From Halobacillus alkaliphilus (GTDB taxonomy: Bacteria > Bacillota > Bacilli > Bacillales > Halobacillaceae): a stretch of DNA of 64,000 nucleotides. The notes below the pieces were generated by a model that was not told the origin of the DNA, searched no databases, and saw only the letters and a program-made list of their open reading frames with translations. The stretch covers positions 161,948-225,947 of the forward strand of contig NZ_FOOG01000002.1 in NCBI RefSeq assembly GCF_900113125.1. The letters are read 5' to 3'. Position 1 is the stretch's first letter. Each line of letters starts with the position of its first letter. The position numbers and the translations under genes are program-made. This document shows, in pieces, positions 1-9,769 of the stretch.

Positions 1-266
1 ACAATATCCGGTTTATTGTTGGAGAATACCTCAGTAATTACTTCTTTATCCGATATGTCTGCTTTAATAAAAGAAAAATCATCACAAGGTTTAAGCTTAT
101 CTAGTCTATTATGTTTAAGATTAACGTCGTAATAGTTATTAAGATTGTCGATACCTATCACTCTACAACCCTGATCAAGTAATTTCTTAGAAAGATAATA
201 GCCGATAAAACCAGCAGCACCTGTAACAAGATATAGTTTACTAGTGTCTAGCACTTTGTAGTTCAT
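1..266 (-). CDS. NAD-dependent epimerase, probably UDP-glucuronate 4-epimerase (3' part outside window)
   Basis: The N-terminal 88 codons of a sugar-nucleotide SDR enzyme are visible and the gene runs off the left edge. The Rossmann nucleotide-binding motif VTGAAGFIG is followed by GIDNLNNYYD, the form found in UDP-glucuronate 4-epimerases of capsule loci (CapI/GAE type), which make UDP-galacturonate from UDP-glucuronate. The start ATG (264-266) overlaps the last 26 nt of the upstream UDP-glucose dehydrogenase gene, so the two are probably translationally coupled and act in sequence. Assignment to this epimerase rather than a related UDP-glucose 4-epimerase rests on the short N-terminus and on the neighbour. 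Confidence 0.75.
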   Translation of the reverse strand, partial: MNYKVLDTSKLYLVTGAAGFIGYYLSKKLLDQGCRVIGIDNLNNYYDVNLKHNRLDKLKPCDDFSFIKADISDKEVITEVFSNNKPDI

Positions 267-1614
267 GAGATGACCCCTTTGTTGTTTCTGCGCTTCCACT
301 TTTTCTACCAATGGAGTGATATTCTACTCCCGCTTCTTTCATTTCGTTAATGGAATAAATATTTCTTCCATCAAATAATAATGGAGTTCTCATTAACCTC
401 TTATACATTAGTGGATCTATTGCTTTAATTTCTCCCCATTCCGTAAAGATGAAGCATACATTAGCATCTTGCAGTGCCTGCTCAATACTATGCACATATG
501 TGATGCTTCCATTTCCACTTGGACCTCCAGGGTACAACTTCGCAAAATTATTGGTACCTACAGGATCATATGCATAAATATCAGCTCCCTGTGACAATAG
601 AAGAGGGACATTCTCAAGGGAGGGGGCCTCTCTTAAATCATCTGTACCAGGTTTAAAAGTTAGTCCAAGAATAGCAACCTTTAAACCACTAAAAGTGATA
701 AGTCTATTGCTAGCTTTCTTATATAAGATTGTTTTCTGTTTTTTATTCACGCTTATAGCTGCTTTAACAGTTTGAAGTTCATAGCTATTTTGCTGAGCTA
801 AATAATCAAGTGCCTGGGTATCTTTAGGGAAACAAGAACCTCCAAAACCAATTCCAGCATTTAAAAACTTAGCTCCAATACGTTCATCGTAGCTCATACC
901 TTCAGCTACATCTTGAATATCAGCACCAACGAGTTCACATAAATTAGCAATATCGTTCATGTAAGAGATTTTAAGCGCTAAGAAGTCATTGGAAGCATAT
1001 TTAATCATTTCTGCTGATCTTCTATTTACCGAAACAATGGGTATATTAAACGGTTTATAAATACTATTAAGCATTTCTTCGGACCATTTACTTTCCGTAC
1101 CAATAATTATGCGTTCAGCGTGCAGGGTGTCATGTACAGCTGACCCTTGAGCTAGAAATTCTGGATTTGAAGCTACCTCAACAACTACGTCATTGACTAA
1201 GAAATCTTGAATAAACTGTTCAACTCTATCATTAGTACCAACAGGCACTGTAGATTTAACTACTACTAAACAATGATTTTCCACAGTCTCAGCAATTTGT
1301 CTTGCAACTGTTGCGATATAAGTTAGATTAGCAGAACCATCTGGTTGTTCGGGAGTTCCAACCCCTAAAAATATAGCATCTGCATCTTTGTATGCTGTTT
1401 TATAATCCGTTGTATAATCTATTCTTCCTGCTGAATAATTTTTTTTCATCAGTTCTTCTAAACCTTCTTCATAGATAGGAGAAATTCCAGATTTCATTAG
1501 GTTTACTTTATCTTCATCGATATCTACACAAGTTACATGATGTCCAAATTCAGCAAAACAAACGCCTGCGACTAAGCCAACGTAACCTGTTCCAGCTACA
1601 GTTATTTTAGACAT
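241..1614 (-). CDS. ugd: UDP-glucose 6-dehydrogenase
   Basis: Oxidises UDP-glucose to UDP-glucuronate in the cytoplasm to supply an acidic sugar for the polysaccharide. The protein of about 457 aa has the N-terminal NAD motif GTGYVGLVAG, the central helix region, and the active-site segment GFGGSCFPKD with the catalytic cysteine. The C-terminal UDP-binding domain contains LGLTFKPGTDDLREAP. The ORF can be opened at an upstream GTG (1623), but the ATG at 1614 has GGAAGGTG six bases ahead and gives the family's usual MSKITVAGTGYVG start, so it is preferred. It lies second to last in the visible operon and overlaps the epimerase gene. Confidence 0.93.
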   Translation of the reverse strand: MSKITVAGTGYVGLVAGVCFAEFGHHVTCVDIDEDKVNLMKSGISPIYEEGLEELMKKNYSAGRIDYTTDYKTAYKDADAIFLGVGTPEQPDGSANLTYIATVARQIAETVENHCLVVVKSTVPVGTNDRVEQFIQDFLVNDVVVEVASNPEFLAQGSAVHDTLHAERIIIGTESKWSEEMLNSIYKPFNIPIVSVNRRSAEMIKYASNDFLALKISYMNDIANLCELVGADIQDVAEGMSYDERIGAKFLNAGIGFGGSCFPKDTQALDYLAQQNSYELQTVKAAISVNKKQKTILYKKASNRLITFSGLKVAILGLTFKPGTDDLREAPSLENVPLLLSQGADIYAYDPVGTNNFAKLYPGGPSGNGSITYVHSIEQALQDANVCFIFTEWGEIKAIDPLMYKRLMRTPLLFDGRNIYSINEMKEAGVEYHSIGRKSGSAETTKGSSHELQSARH

Positions 1615-1756
1615 TAAGCTCACCTTCCTTTAATTTTAATTTATATAGAAGTGAAATAATAAATTTTCATTTTATGACTTCCAATTATCATTAACACTCT
1701 TTTCTCAAATCCATTAAATAATAAAACAAACATACAACCATTATATTTTTGGTAAT

Positions 1757-3055
1757 TCATAAGTTATTAGAAAAAAGTTTACGAGACTTCACTATAACAA
1801 CAATTATATGTATAAAATAAAGTAAACCACTTAAAATACTAAATAAAGCTATTGCTAGAATATCATCAGAATAATATACAAGACCAATGTATAGACCCAG
1901 TAATTGAAAAACAGATAAAATTATTGTAAATAACAAATGAAATCTTTGAGCGCGTATTACAGAAATCGAAACAACCGACGGTTTATTAACAAATAACAAC
2001 ATTGACATGAACGCTATCCACCTTGCGTATTCACCTGCAGTGCTCCAATCAGGGCCGAAGACTAAGCTATACATCCATGGACCAAATATTATTACTGACC
2101 CAAAAGGTATAATTCCTATTAAAAACAAACCCCCTGAGGATTTCAAGATTAATTTTGTGATATTTTGATTATTATTTGAAGCTTCTGCTATTTTAGGATA
2201 AAATACATCTCCAACTGATTTACCTATTAATTGACTCGGAATTCCTAGCGAAGTTCTTGCAAGAGTATAAAAACCTGCCGCCGTTGGACCAAAAAAAGTT
2301 GTTAAAAGTATTACTGGTAAATTAAGTGTCATAGCACTAATAAAAACTTCTGGAGCTCTGTATAGAGGAAAATCTTTATATTTTGATAATACTTCTTTAA
2401 AAGAAAACTTCTTATCTTTAAAATCTATTTTATATTCTTGGTCTAAATTCCTTATCTTTAACCTAATAATTAGTGCAGATAAACCCGTCTTTATTGATGT
2501 TAAAAAAATCAGGATTGATGCAAATGGATAAAATAAACCTATACCTACCATCCCACCATAAATTAATAAAGGTTGTAGTATACTTACTTTAGCTATTACA
2601 GAAAATAATTGTTTCCTAATAAGCCATTGTTTCTGAATTTCAAATAAACCCGTAAGCAAAATTGTAACTGGAACTAAAAAAATAAAATAAGATATTTTTT
2701 CAGCATTAAGTATTCTTATTATATTATCGTGGAATATAACTATAAAAGCAAAAAATATTAGTACAATAAATATTGTTATTCTAATACATACACTAACTAT
2801 ATGTCGTGCTTCTCTATCACTTTTAGGTATAACAATTGCAATTGGTAGTGTTAAAGCTGCAATTGGTGTAAAAATTGTAATAATTGCTATAAATGTTCCC
2901 ATTAATCCATAAGCTTCTGGACCATACAACCTTGTTATTATTGGGAGTAATATTATTGATAACAGTTGCGCTATTGCGGTTCCTGAAGCTACAATCATCA
3001 CATTTTTCATGAATTTCTTCTTTAAGATCTTGTTGATAAAATTTTCAGTCCGCAT
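1757..3055 (-). CDS. Wzx-type oligosaccharide flippase (MOP superfamily)
   Basis: A strongly hydrophobic protein of about 432 aa with some 12 predicted membrane segments. The N-terminal signature (GTAIAQLLSIILLPIITRLYGPEAYG) is typical of PST/Wzx polysaccharide transporters, which flip undecaprenyl-linked repeat units across the membrane for Wzy polymerisation. The open frame extends upstream to 3136, but the extra 27 residues would add an unusual leading membrane helix. The ATG at 3055 gives the normal family N-terminus, although its ribosome site (AAAGAGATAG) is weak, so the start is not certain. The gene is very AT-rich, like its cassette. Confidence 0.88.
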   Translation of the reverse strand: MRTENFINKILKKKFMKNVMIVASGTAIAQLLSIILLPIITRLYGPEAYGLMGTFIAIITIFTPIAALTLPIAIVIPKSDREARHIVSVCIRITIFIVLIFFAFIVIFHDNIIRILNAEKISYFIFLVPVTILLTGLFEIQKQWLIRKQLFSVIAKVSILQPLLIYGGMVGIGLFYPFASILIFLTSIKTGLSALIIRLKIRNLDQEYKIDFKDKKFSFKEVLSKYKDFPLYRAPEVFISAMTLNLPVILLTTFFGPTAAGFYTLARTSLGIPSQLIGKSVGDVFYPKIAEASNNNQNITKLILKSSGGLFLIGIIPFGSVIIFGPWMYSLVFGPDWSTAGEYARWIAFMSMLLFVNKPSVVSISVIRAQRFHLLFTIILSVFQLLGLYIGLVYYSDDILAIALFSILSGLLYFIHIIVVIVKSRKLFSNNL

Positions 3056-3458
3056 TTCTATCTCTTTTCTATAGCTTATGTTTATAGTCAAAACCAATAT
3101 TAATGAAACTATATTAAACACAATGTAAATGAACAAAGTTAACTCAAATAATAAAAGGGAAAAGTATTTATTACAAATAACAACTTTAGACTTGTAATAC
3201 TGAGTTTGCTTGAGTAATAAACTAATTTAACTAGCTATTATAGTAAAAGTTTTCAAAAAAACTTTAATAGCTAGTAGAAGGTTATCGATCTCATTTTAAA
3301 AACACTTCAATAAAAAAACAACAAACCTATCAATAGGCTACTTATTTAATAAGTTTTTTACAGAGTTTATTTAGTAAAACTCCTCTATAACGGTGTTCTC
3401 TTCTAAATAATAGCTACCATTATTAATAAAATTTTAAATTCACACCTACATTTTTTTA
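3056..3458. other. AT-rich intergenic region with hairpins
   Basis: About 400 bases separate the epimerase gene from the flippase gene, far more than elsewhere in the operon. It contains an imperfect hairpin at 3231-3274 (outer arms CTAGCTATTA and TAATAGCTAG, inner arms AAAGTTTT/AAAACTTT). Near 3305-3355 there is a small CCTATTGATAGG hairpin that, read on the minus strand, is followed by a T-rich tract. This could be a weak terminator or processing site behind the sugar-nucleotide genes. No coding sequence was seen apart from the possible upstream extension of the flippase frame. Confidence 0.4.
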
Positions 3459-4586
3459 CTAATATTTCCTCCACACCATTCTATTTACGATACCTGTATA
3501 ACTTTGAATGATTTTTATAATCTTAATACTAACATTCTTATCAGTATAGTCAGGTACATCTACACCTAATTCTCCATGTTCATCCATCTCTGTAGCCATA
3601 TTTACAGCTTGCACTACCTGTTCAGTTGTAATACTACCAATAATCATATTGCCTTTATCTAAAACTTCAGGACGTTCAGTACTTGTTCTCACTGAAACGG
3701 CAGGAAACTTAAAGTATGATGCTTCTTCTGCCACAGTTCCGCTATCTGATACAACACAAAAGGCATTTAATTGAAGACTATTGTAGTCCGAAAAACTAAA
3801 TGGTGGCAATTCTTCCACGTTAGAGTGGAATTTAAATCCACGTTCTTGTATTATCTTCTTACTTCTTGGATGAGTACTATAAATAACTGGCATATTATAT
3901 TTTTCTGCTAAGGTATTTACAGCATTCATTAGTTCTATAAAATTCTTATGGTTGTCGATATTCTCTTCACGATGTGCAGAAAGTAATATATACTCCCCTT
4001 TTTTTAGACTAAGTGATTCTAAAACTTTACTGTTCTTAATCTTATCTTTATTTGCATTGAGAACTTCCGCCATTGGCGATCCCACCACATAAGTTCTTTC
4101 TTTTGAAACTCCTTCAGAATTTAGATATTTTCTCGCATGCTCTGTGTAACAAAGGTTAACATCACTGGTATGATCAATTATCCTTCTATTTATTTCTTCA
4201 GGTAAATTTTCATCAAAGCACCTGTTTCCTGCTTCCATATGAAAAATAGGAATTTTTAACCTTTTTGCAGAAATAACACTAAGACATGAGTTTGTATCTC
4301 CAAGTACTAAAACCGCATCCGGTTCTTTTTCTTTCATTATTTCATAAGTTTTTGCAATAACATTTCCTATAGCTATTCCTAGATTATCTCCCGAAATACC
4401 CAAGTAGTAATCCGGTACTCTTAAGCCCAACTCTTTAAAAAATATTTCATTGAGATTGTAATCATAATTCTGTCCTGTATGAACTAAAATGTGATCAAAA
4501 TACTTGTCACACTTTTTAACAGTTTCTGATAATTTAATTATCTCAGGACGAGTGCCTACTATTGTCATAACTTTTAATTTACTCAT
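3459..4586 (-). CDS. capG: UDP-N-acetyl-hexosamine 2-epimerase, CapG/WbjD type
   Basis: Epimerises C2 of a UDP-N-acetyl 6-deoxyhexosamine, the last step of a UDP-L-deoxyaminosugar pathway. The 375-aa protein has the family start IVGTRPEIIKL, the motif VLGDTNSCLS, and HMEAGNRCFDENLPEEINRR. The latter follows the CapG/WbjD subgroup, whereas WecB proper reads HVEAGLRS. The C-terminal GTVAEEASYFKFPAVSVR with TERPE is the conserved UDP-binding segment. Its ATG overlaps the stop of the upstream reductase by one base (TAATG), so the three pathway genes are tightly coupled. The exact sugar depends on the preceding reductase and is not settled. Confidence 0.85.
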   Translation of the reverse strand: MSKLKVMTIVGTRPEIIKLSETVKKCDKYFDHILVHTGQNYDYNLNEIFFKELGLRVPDYYLGISGDNLGIAIGNVIAKTYEIMKEKEPDAVLVLGDTNSCLSVISAKRLKIPIFHMEAGNRCFDENLPEEINRRIIDHTSDVNLCYTEHARKYLNSEGVSKERTYVVGSPMAEVLNANKDKIKNSKVLESLSLKKGEYILLSAHREENIDNHKNFIELMNAVNTLAEKYNMPVIYSTHPRSKKIIQERGFKFHSNVEELPPFSFSDYNSLQLNAFCVVSDSGTVAEEASYFKFPAVSVRTSTERPEVLDKGNMIIGSITTEQVVQAVNMATEMDEHGELGVDVPDYTDKNVSIKIIKIIQSYTGIVNRMVWRKY

Positions 4587-5455
4587 TATTTTATTTCCTC
4601 CAAATTAAAATAATGCGGATAGAGATATTTATGGTTTTCTATCCACTCTACCATTTCAATTACCATCTTCTCATAACTTGGTACTTCGAAATCAAAATCA
4701 TTTCTAGTATTTATAAGAGATTTATCAATTACCACTCTACTAGATGGTATTATTTCTAATGAATTATTTTTCATATGTTTATTAAATAACCTAAGTAAAT
4801 CAAATTTGTTAATTGATTCATTATTTACCAAGTTATATACTCCACATAAATTTCCTTTTAATGCTTTTTCAATTGCTTTCGCTAATGTCAGTGTAGTAAC
4901 ACCAGTCCATATAGCTTTATTATATCCATTAATCTTACCTTCTTGGTTCATAAACCAGTTGAACAACCCTATACCTTCCTCGTTTAGGTCTGGACCAATA
5001 ATGGAATTTCTAAAAGTTAAATCCTTTGAGTTTTCAAGTTCACCTAAAGCTTTAGACCTATCATAAAAAGTTTCCCCATCTTTAAATGACTTCTCAGTAT
5101 AGCTTCCTGTTTTTCCTGAAAATACACAATCCGTGCTCATATGGATAACTTTTGTTTTCATATCACTAGTGATTTCACTTAAGTAATGAGGTAAATAGCT
5201 ATTTAGAATAACTGCAAGAGATTTTTTTGTTTCTGCCTCTTTATTTAATATTCCAATTGCATTAATTACAGCATCAAAATTTCCTTCTTTAATAATTTTT
5301 TTCAATTGAGGAAATTCAGTAACGTCACCAATTATATTATTACAATGCTTAAATTGACTTCTACTAAAGGCAGTTACATTATAACCGACTTCTTTTAAAT
5401 ATATAGATATTATATGCCCCGCCATTCCAGTAGCTCCAAGTACTAGAATATTCAT
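4586..5455 (-). CDS. RmlD-like SDR reductase for a UDP-deoxyaminosugar
   Basis: A 289-aa single-domain SDR protein of the dTDP-4-dehydrorhamnose reductase (RmlD) family. It has GATGMAG at the N-terminus, then HMSTDCVFSGKTG, and a Y...K pair in FYDRSKALGE. It sits between a CapE-like dehydratase and a CapG-like epimerase and should reduce the 4-keto intermediate. The usual CapF of UDP-L-FucNAc loci is about 370 aa with a C-terminal cupin domain, which is absent here. The product may therefore be UDP-L-QuiNAc or UDP-L-RhaNAc rather than UDP-L-FucNAc. A strong GGAAGGAG site lies inside the end of the upstream gene. Confidence 0.8.
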   Translation of the reverse strand: MNILVLGATGMAGHIISIYLKEVGYNVTAFSRSQFKHCNNIIGDVTEFPQLKKIIKEGNFDAVINAIGILNKEAETKKSLAVILNSYLPHYLSEITSDMKTKVIHMSTDCVFSGKTGSYTEKSFKDGETFYDRSKALGELENSKDLTFRNSIIGPDLNEEGIGLFNWFMNQEGKINGYNKAIWTGVTTLTLAKAIEKALKGNLCGVYNLVNNESINKFDLLRLFNKHMKNNSLEIIPSSRVVIDKSLINTRNDFDFEVPSYEKMVIEMVEWIENHKYLYPHYFNLEEIK

Positions 5456-6478
5456 TTAATTCTCCTTCCATTTCTTTAATTCATTTTGCATATAATCTAA
5501 ATTAAGTAATTTATTTTTTATTTCATCAATATTTAATCTCTCAGTATTATGGGAATTATAGTCTTCCACTTGTTGTATTTGTTCGTTGCCTTCCACAAAA
5601 TATTTATCATAGTTAAGATCCCTTATATCAGCCGGCACCCTATAAAACCCCCCTAAGTCTTTTGCAAGTACATGCTCTTCCTTAGTAAGTAGTGTTTCAT
5701 ATAATTTTTCGCCATGACGTGTACCAATAAATTTTATTTCATTATCTACTTCAAATAGTTCCTTAATTGCTTGAGCTAATTCTCCTATTGTACACGCTGG
5801 CGACTTCTGAACCATTATGTCTCCTGCTTCTGCATTTTTAAAAGCGAAAACCACTAGCTCTACCGCCTCTTCCAAACTCATTAAAAACCTTGTCATATTT
5901 GAATCAGTTACGGTTAAAGGCTGCCCATTTTTAATCTGATTTATAAATAATGGTATAACTGAACCTCTTGAAGCCATTACATTTTCATAGCGAGTGCCAC
6001 AAATTAAAGTCCTTTTAGGATCTACAGTTTTAGATTTAGCTACAAATGTTTTTTCCATCATGGCTTTTGAGATACCCATTGCATTAATTGGGTAAGCAGC
6101 TTTATCTGTTGATAAACAAATAACTTTTTTCACTCCATAGTCTACGGACGCTGTGAGAACGTTTTCTGTACCAATAACATTTGTTTTCACCGCATCCAGC
6201 GGAAAAAATTCACAAGACGGTACTTGCTTAAGGGCTGCAGCATGAAATATGTAATCCACACCATGTATTGCGTTTTTTATACTACCTATATCACGTACAT
6301 CTCCAAGATAAAATTTTAATTTTTCATTTTTATATAAATTTCTCATATCATCTTGTTTTTTCTCGTCTCTTGAAAAAATTCTAATTTCTTTAACATCCGT
6401 ATGTAAAAATCTTTTCATTACAGCATTCCCAAAGGATCCTGTTCCACCGGTAATGAGAAGGGTCTTATTTTTAAACAT
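5456..6478 (-). CDS. capE: UDP-N-acetylglucosamine 4,6-dehydratase / 5-epimerase, CapE type
   Basis: Converts UDP-GlcNAc to a 4-keto-6-deoxy-L-hexosamine, the first step of L-deoxyaminosugar synthesis. The 340-aa protein reads MFKNKTLLITGGTGSFGNAV, with IFSRDEKKQDD, HAAALKQVPSCEFFP and LSTDKAAYPINAMGISKAMMEK, closely following soluble CapE/FnlA enzymes. The tyrosine of the usual YxxxK is replaced by the M...K arrangement normal for 4,6-dehydratases. The frame opens at 6499, but the ATG at 6478 has GGAGG seven bases ahead, and the upstream residues merely encode that ribosome site. One substitution (RYEN where relatives have RYGN) is unusual. Confidence 0.92.
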   Translation of the reverse strand: MFKNKTLLITGGTGSFGNAVMKRFLHTDVKEIRIFSRDEKKQDDMRNLYKNEKLKFYLGDVRDIGSIKNAIHGVDYIFHAAALKQVPSCEFFPLDAVKTNVIGTENVLTASVDYGVKKVICLSTDKAAYPINAMGISKAMMEKTFVAKSKTVDPKRTLICGTRYENVMASRGSVIPLFINQIKNGQPLTVTDSNMTRFLMSLEEAVELVVFAFKNAEAGDIMVQKSPACTIGELAQAIKELFEVDNEIKFIGTRHGEKLYETLLTKEEHVLAKDLGGFYRVPADIRDLNYDKYFVEGNEQIQQVEDYNSHNTERLNIDEIKNKLLNLDYMQNELKKWKEN

Positions 6479-6552
6479 AAATTTTCCTCCAAGTTTCATA
6501 TATTATTTATTATAGAGCTCTAAAAGATAAACAAGTATAGGTGATTGTTCAG

Positions 6553-7608
6553 TTATTGCCAAAAAAATAAATAATTATCTAAGTCGGTATTATAAATGAT
6601 TTTTCCGAAAAACAAATATAAACCTATTATTATATAGCCTCCCATTCCAATAAATCTAATTAACTTATCATCTATTGAATTAAATAAATTCGGGACATAA
6701 ATTATCATAAAGATAAAAAAATAATAATATAGTCTAGTAACTGCTGGATGAAATTGAGTAACTGGCATTATTAATAAAGCAGTTATCATCATATAAAAAA
6801 AATATTTATTATTTTCATTTTTGTTAATTAACATCTTCCTATAAATCACACCAATAATTACTGAAAATAATATGAAGAGATATAAAAAACTTCCTCCCGT
6901 TTCAATTTCCGTATAGTTGTTTTTAGAGTAACTAGTAAGGAAAGAAAACAATTCATTCCTAAGTCCAATTATTATTAGAGCAATTAAAGAGAATAATAAT
7001 AATATTCTTCTATTTAATTTTATTTTATTAAGCCAATAGCTAGGTAAAAAAATTAATGCAGTTATATGAAATGAAGAAGCCAACAAAACAAAGGTTAAAA
7101 ATGGTATCAATCGCTTTTCAATAATATACTTAAAAGCAATCATTATTAGTGCAATAGCAATAGTCTGCCTGATCGCTGAGAACCCAAAAGTGTAAAAGCC
7201 GAATAATATAAATAGCAAATAACTATACATTGCATTTTGTGAGAATTTATAAATATAAAATGAAACAACGCTAATATAAAATATTGCCATAAACACTAGT
7301 AAGTATTGAAATTCTCCAAACACTCTATCAATAGTATATTCATAAAGTTTATATCCATGCTCAATTTGGACATCTAGCGTTTGAGAAAGACTATTAAATT
7401 GCATTTTTTCAAAGGAGTTGTAATATGCTGTTGTATCTATACCTACTGAAAGTCCTCTTAACCCTAATATTATAATTAACATTAATGACACTAGAAATAT
7501 ATAAATTGTTTTTAGACTTACAGTTCGATCTTTAAGCAATAGTTTTTTTCTATTGAAATATGGGTAAGTTAAAACAATTAAAAGTAGCATTGCTAGAAAA
7601 GTAACCAT
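6553..7608 (-). CDS. EpsG/Wzy-family polysaccharide polymerase
   Basis: An integral membrane protein of about 351 aa with roughly ten hydrophobic segments. The segment GLRGLSVGIDTTAYYNSF, a short loop after the second helix, is the hallmark of EpsG/Wzy-like proteins, which polymerise lipid-linked repeat units outside the membrane. A GTG at 7617 would overlap the previous stop as GTGA, but the ATG at 7608 has AAGG at a normal distance and is preferred. Wzx, Wzy and a chain-length modulator in one locus point to Wzy-dependent assembly. Confidence 0.8.
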   Translation of the reverse strand: MVTFLAMLLLIVLTYPYFNRKKLLLKDRTVSLKTIYIFLVSLMLIIILGLRGLSVGIDTTAYYNSFEKMQFNSLSQTLDVQIEHGYKLYEYTIDRVFGEFQYLLVFMAIFYISVVSFYIYKFSQNAMYSYLLFILFGFYTFGFSAIRQTIAIALIMIAFKYIIEKRLIPFLTFVLLASSFHITALIFLPSYWLNKIKLNRRILLLFSLIALIIIGLRNELFSFLTSYSKNNYTEIETGGSFLYLFILFSVIIGVIYRKMLINKNENNKYFFYMMITALLIMPVTQFHPAVTRLYYYFFIFMIIYVPNLFNSIDDKLIRFIGMGGYIIIGLYLFFGKIIYNTDLDNYLFFWQ

Positions 7609-7613
7609 TGAAA

Positions 7614-8816
7614 TCACGCCTTATATAATTTAAGGTACTGCTCGTACATCAGCTTTTTGGAATAAACTTCTTGTGCTTTACTAGAGATATCTATAGGGTC
7701 ACTCTCTTTTTTAAAAAGCCACTTCTTTATAGTTTTTTCTAATTCTTTGATATTACCTTGTTCTACAAATTCACTATATTCATTAAGTGAGATAGTTTCT
7801 GGAGCCCCAGCTTTAAAACCCACAACTGGAGTACCGCAAGCTAATGATTCAGCACAAACCATTGAAAAAGTTTCTTTTTCACTTGTTAACAACGTTACAT
7901 CCGCCAATGAATAAAACATTGCTAGATCTCTTTGATTATTAGTGCGCGAAATTGCTGTTACATTCTTTGGTAAGTTATCAGCATCTCCATCAAAACCTAC
8001 TATAAAAAATCGAATATTTTCATTCTCTAATGCTTTTGCTAGTTTGATCACATTCTTACCACCCTTTATAGGTTGGTTAAAACTTGGAGTTACATGCAAA
8101 ACTATCTTTTCACCGTTAATTTCAAATCTCTTTTTTAGTTTTGTGGCATCTACTAATTTAAAAGTATTTTCAGTGTCAATACCGTTTAAGACAACTTTCA
8201 TTTCTTTATCAAGAAAAAATGGAGATTGAATTGCTCTATCATGAAGCCATTTCGATACTGAGGTTATTATAAGATTATCAAATCCTTCAAAAGCTTCTTT
8301 CATTAAAACCCATTCATCTGCACTTCTATCAAATATTTTAGATGAGGGTCTCCCTGAATTTTTTTGGGGGCAACTTCCACATCCACTTTTCCATTTTTCA
8401 CAGTCTAGAGCATGTGCGCAACCTGCAGTATACATGAATTCTGCGTGAAGAGTAAGAACTGTTTTAATTTTATTTTTCTTCAAAAACTTCAGTAGTTTAT
8501 AGATATTTACCATATATGAGTTAATACAATGTAAATGTACAATATCTGGATTTTCTTTGTTTATTATTTTTTTTAAAGATAAGGTTGAGTATAGACTTCC
8601 ACCATAAGCATAGCCTGTTATTTTTGACCGTAAAGATTGCATTTTCATTACTAGTTCAGGAGCAGTCTTATGTACATTTTGATCATTAACTCGCCCCCCT
8701 CTTCCATAACAAATTATTGATTCATGTCCGTTTTCAAGTAATTGAGTATGCAAATCCTTCACTATTTTTCCTGTACTACCTGATGGGTAAACAGCATTGA
8801 CTTGAATTACTTTCAT
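7614..8816 (-). CDS. Glycosyltransferase family 4
   Basis: Cytoplasmic GT-B fold transferase of 400 aa. The N-terminus MKVIQVNAVYPSGSTGKI with HLHCINSYMVNI is an acceptor-side Rossmann domain. The C-terminal half has GIDTENTF, HVTPSFNQPIKGG and the EX7E nucleotide-sugar site EKETFSMVCAESLACGTPVVG. A four-cysteine cluster at about residues 123-140 (CAHALDCEKWKSGCGSC) is shared by WcaC-like transferases. The start overlaps the stop of the upstream GT2 gene as ATGA. Donor and acceptor cannot be told from sequence. Confidence 0.85.
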   Translation of the reverse strand: MKVIQVNAVYPSGSTGKIVKDLHTQLLENGHESIICYGRGGRVNDQNVHKTAPELVMKMQSLRSKITGYAYGGSLYSTLSLKKIINKENPDIVHLHCINSYMVNIYKLLKFLKKNKIKTVLTLHAEFMYTAGCAHALDCEKWKSGCGSCPQKNSGRPSSKIFDRSADEWVLMKEAFEGFDNLIITSVSKWLHDRAIQSPFFLDKEMKVVLNGIDTENTFKLVDATKLKKRFEINGEKIVLHVTPSFNQPIKGGKNVIKLAKALENENIRFFIVGFDGDADNLPKNVTAISRTNNQRDLAMFYSLADVTLLTSEKETFSMVCAESLACGTPVVGFKAGAPETISLNEYSEFVEQGNIKELEKTIKKWLFKKESDPIDISSKAQEVYSKKLMYEQYLKLYKA

Positions 8817-9769
8817 TTTATGCCTCTGTGAAATTTACTTTTGAGAATACGATTCATACTCTTTAATAACATTATGAATTGTCCTCTAACTAAGAACACT
8901 AAGTACTTAGATTTTTCAAATGTCGTAAATTCATTATTATTTTTCAACTCTAATATATATGTTCTTCTTAATACTGTGTCTTTTTTTGTAGTACAGTAAT
9001 AAAATAATATAGTCTTTAAATAGTAATTTTTTTCTATTACTTCTGTTCTGATTTGTTGTAATAAGCTAATAAGATACTTGTTCACTTCAACTGGCTGCAA
9101 ATTTGCTAATCGTATTGTATCTTGATTACCGTGTACTCTAGATTTAACTAGCTCTCTTTCATATAAATAAAAATCATTACCCTTCAACGCTAATTGCAAC
9201 CAACAAGCCCAATCCTGAATAAATTTATAGTCTTCATTAAAGCCATTCAAGTCTTCCAATGCATTCTTGGGAATTAGTAAAGAACAACCGCCCAAGCTTT
9301 TACCACTACACAGATATTTAAACATATCCTTACCTGAATATAATCCGCTCTGAAATTGATTAGGGCGAGAAATGGGGTCTCCACTAGAATTAATTAATCC
9401 CGTTTTACAGGAAATAATTGTCTTAGTAGGGTTAAAATTTTTAGAGTTTATTTGATGAATTTGAGACTTGATTTTATCTGGAGAGTATAAATCATCGTGA
9501 CTTAACCAAGAGAACAATTCGCCATTCATTTTTAAAATTCCAAAGTTTAACGCAGTAGATACTCCTCCATTTTCTTTAGAGAAATATCGAATTTTCTCAC
9601 CGAAACTCAATGCTATTTCTTCTGTTGCACCATTATCGTTCGAGCCATCATTTACAACAATTATTTCTACGTTATCGTAAGACTGTTTTAAGGCGCTTTC
9701 TATACTCTCTTTCAGATAATTACTACCGTTATACACCGGTATAATAATCGAAACTAAAGGATGATACAT
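8813..9769 (-). CDS. Glycosyltransferase family 2
   Basis: Inverting GT-A transferase of 318 aa. It begins VSIIIPVYNGSNYLKESIESAL, followed by VEIIVVNDGSND and the metal/nucleotide motif LSHDDLYSPDKI, with QDWACWLQLALKG further on. The C-terminal 80 residues are basic and hydrophobic and may contact the membrane. It probably extends the lipid-linked repeat unit. The downstream GT4 gene overlaps its stop by four bases. A gap of about 170 AT-rich bases precedes it. Confidence 0.88.
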   Translation of the reverse strand: MYHPLVSIIIPVYNGSNYLKESIESALKQSYDNVEIIVVNDGSNDNGATEEIALSFGEKIRYFSKENGGVSTALNFGILKMNGELFSWLSHDDLYSPDKIKSQIHQINSKNFNPTKTIISCKTGLINSSGDPISRPNQFQSGLYSGKDMFKYLCSGKSLGGCSLLIPKNALEDLNGFNEDYKFIQDWACWLQLALKGNDFYLYERELVKSRVHGNQDTIRLANLQPVEVNKYLISLLQQIRTEVIEKNYYLKTILFYYCTTKKDTVLRRTYILELKNNNEFTTFEKSKYLVFLVRGQFIMLLKSMNRILKSKFHRGIK

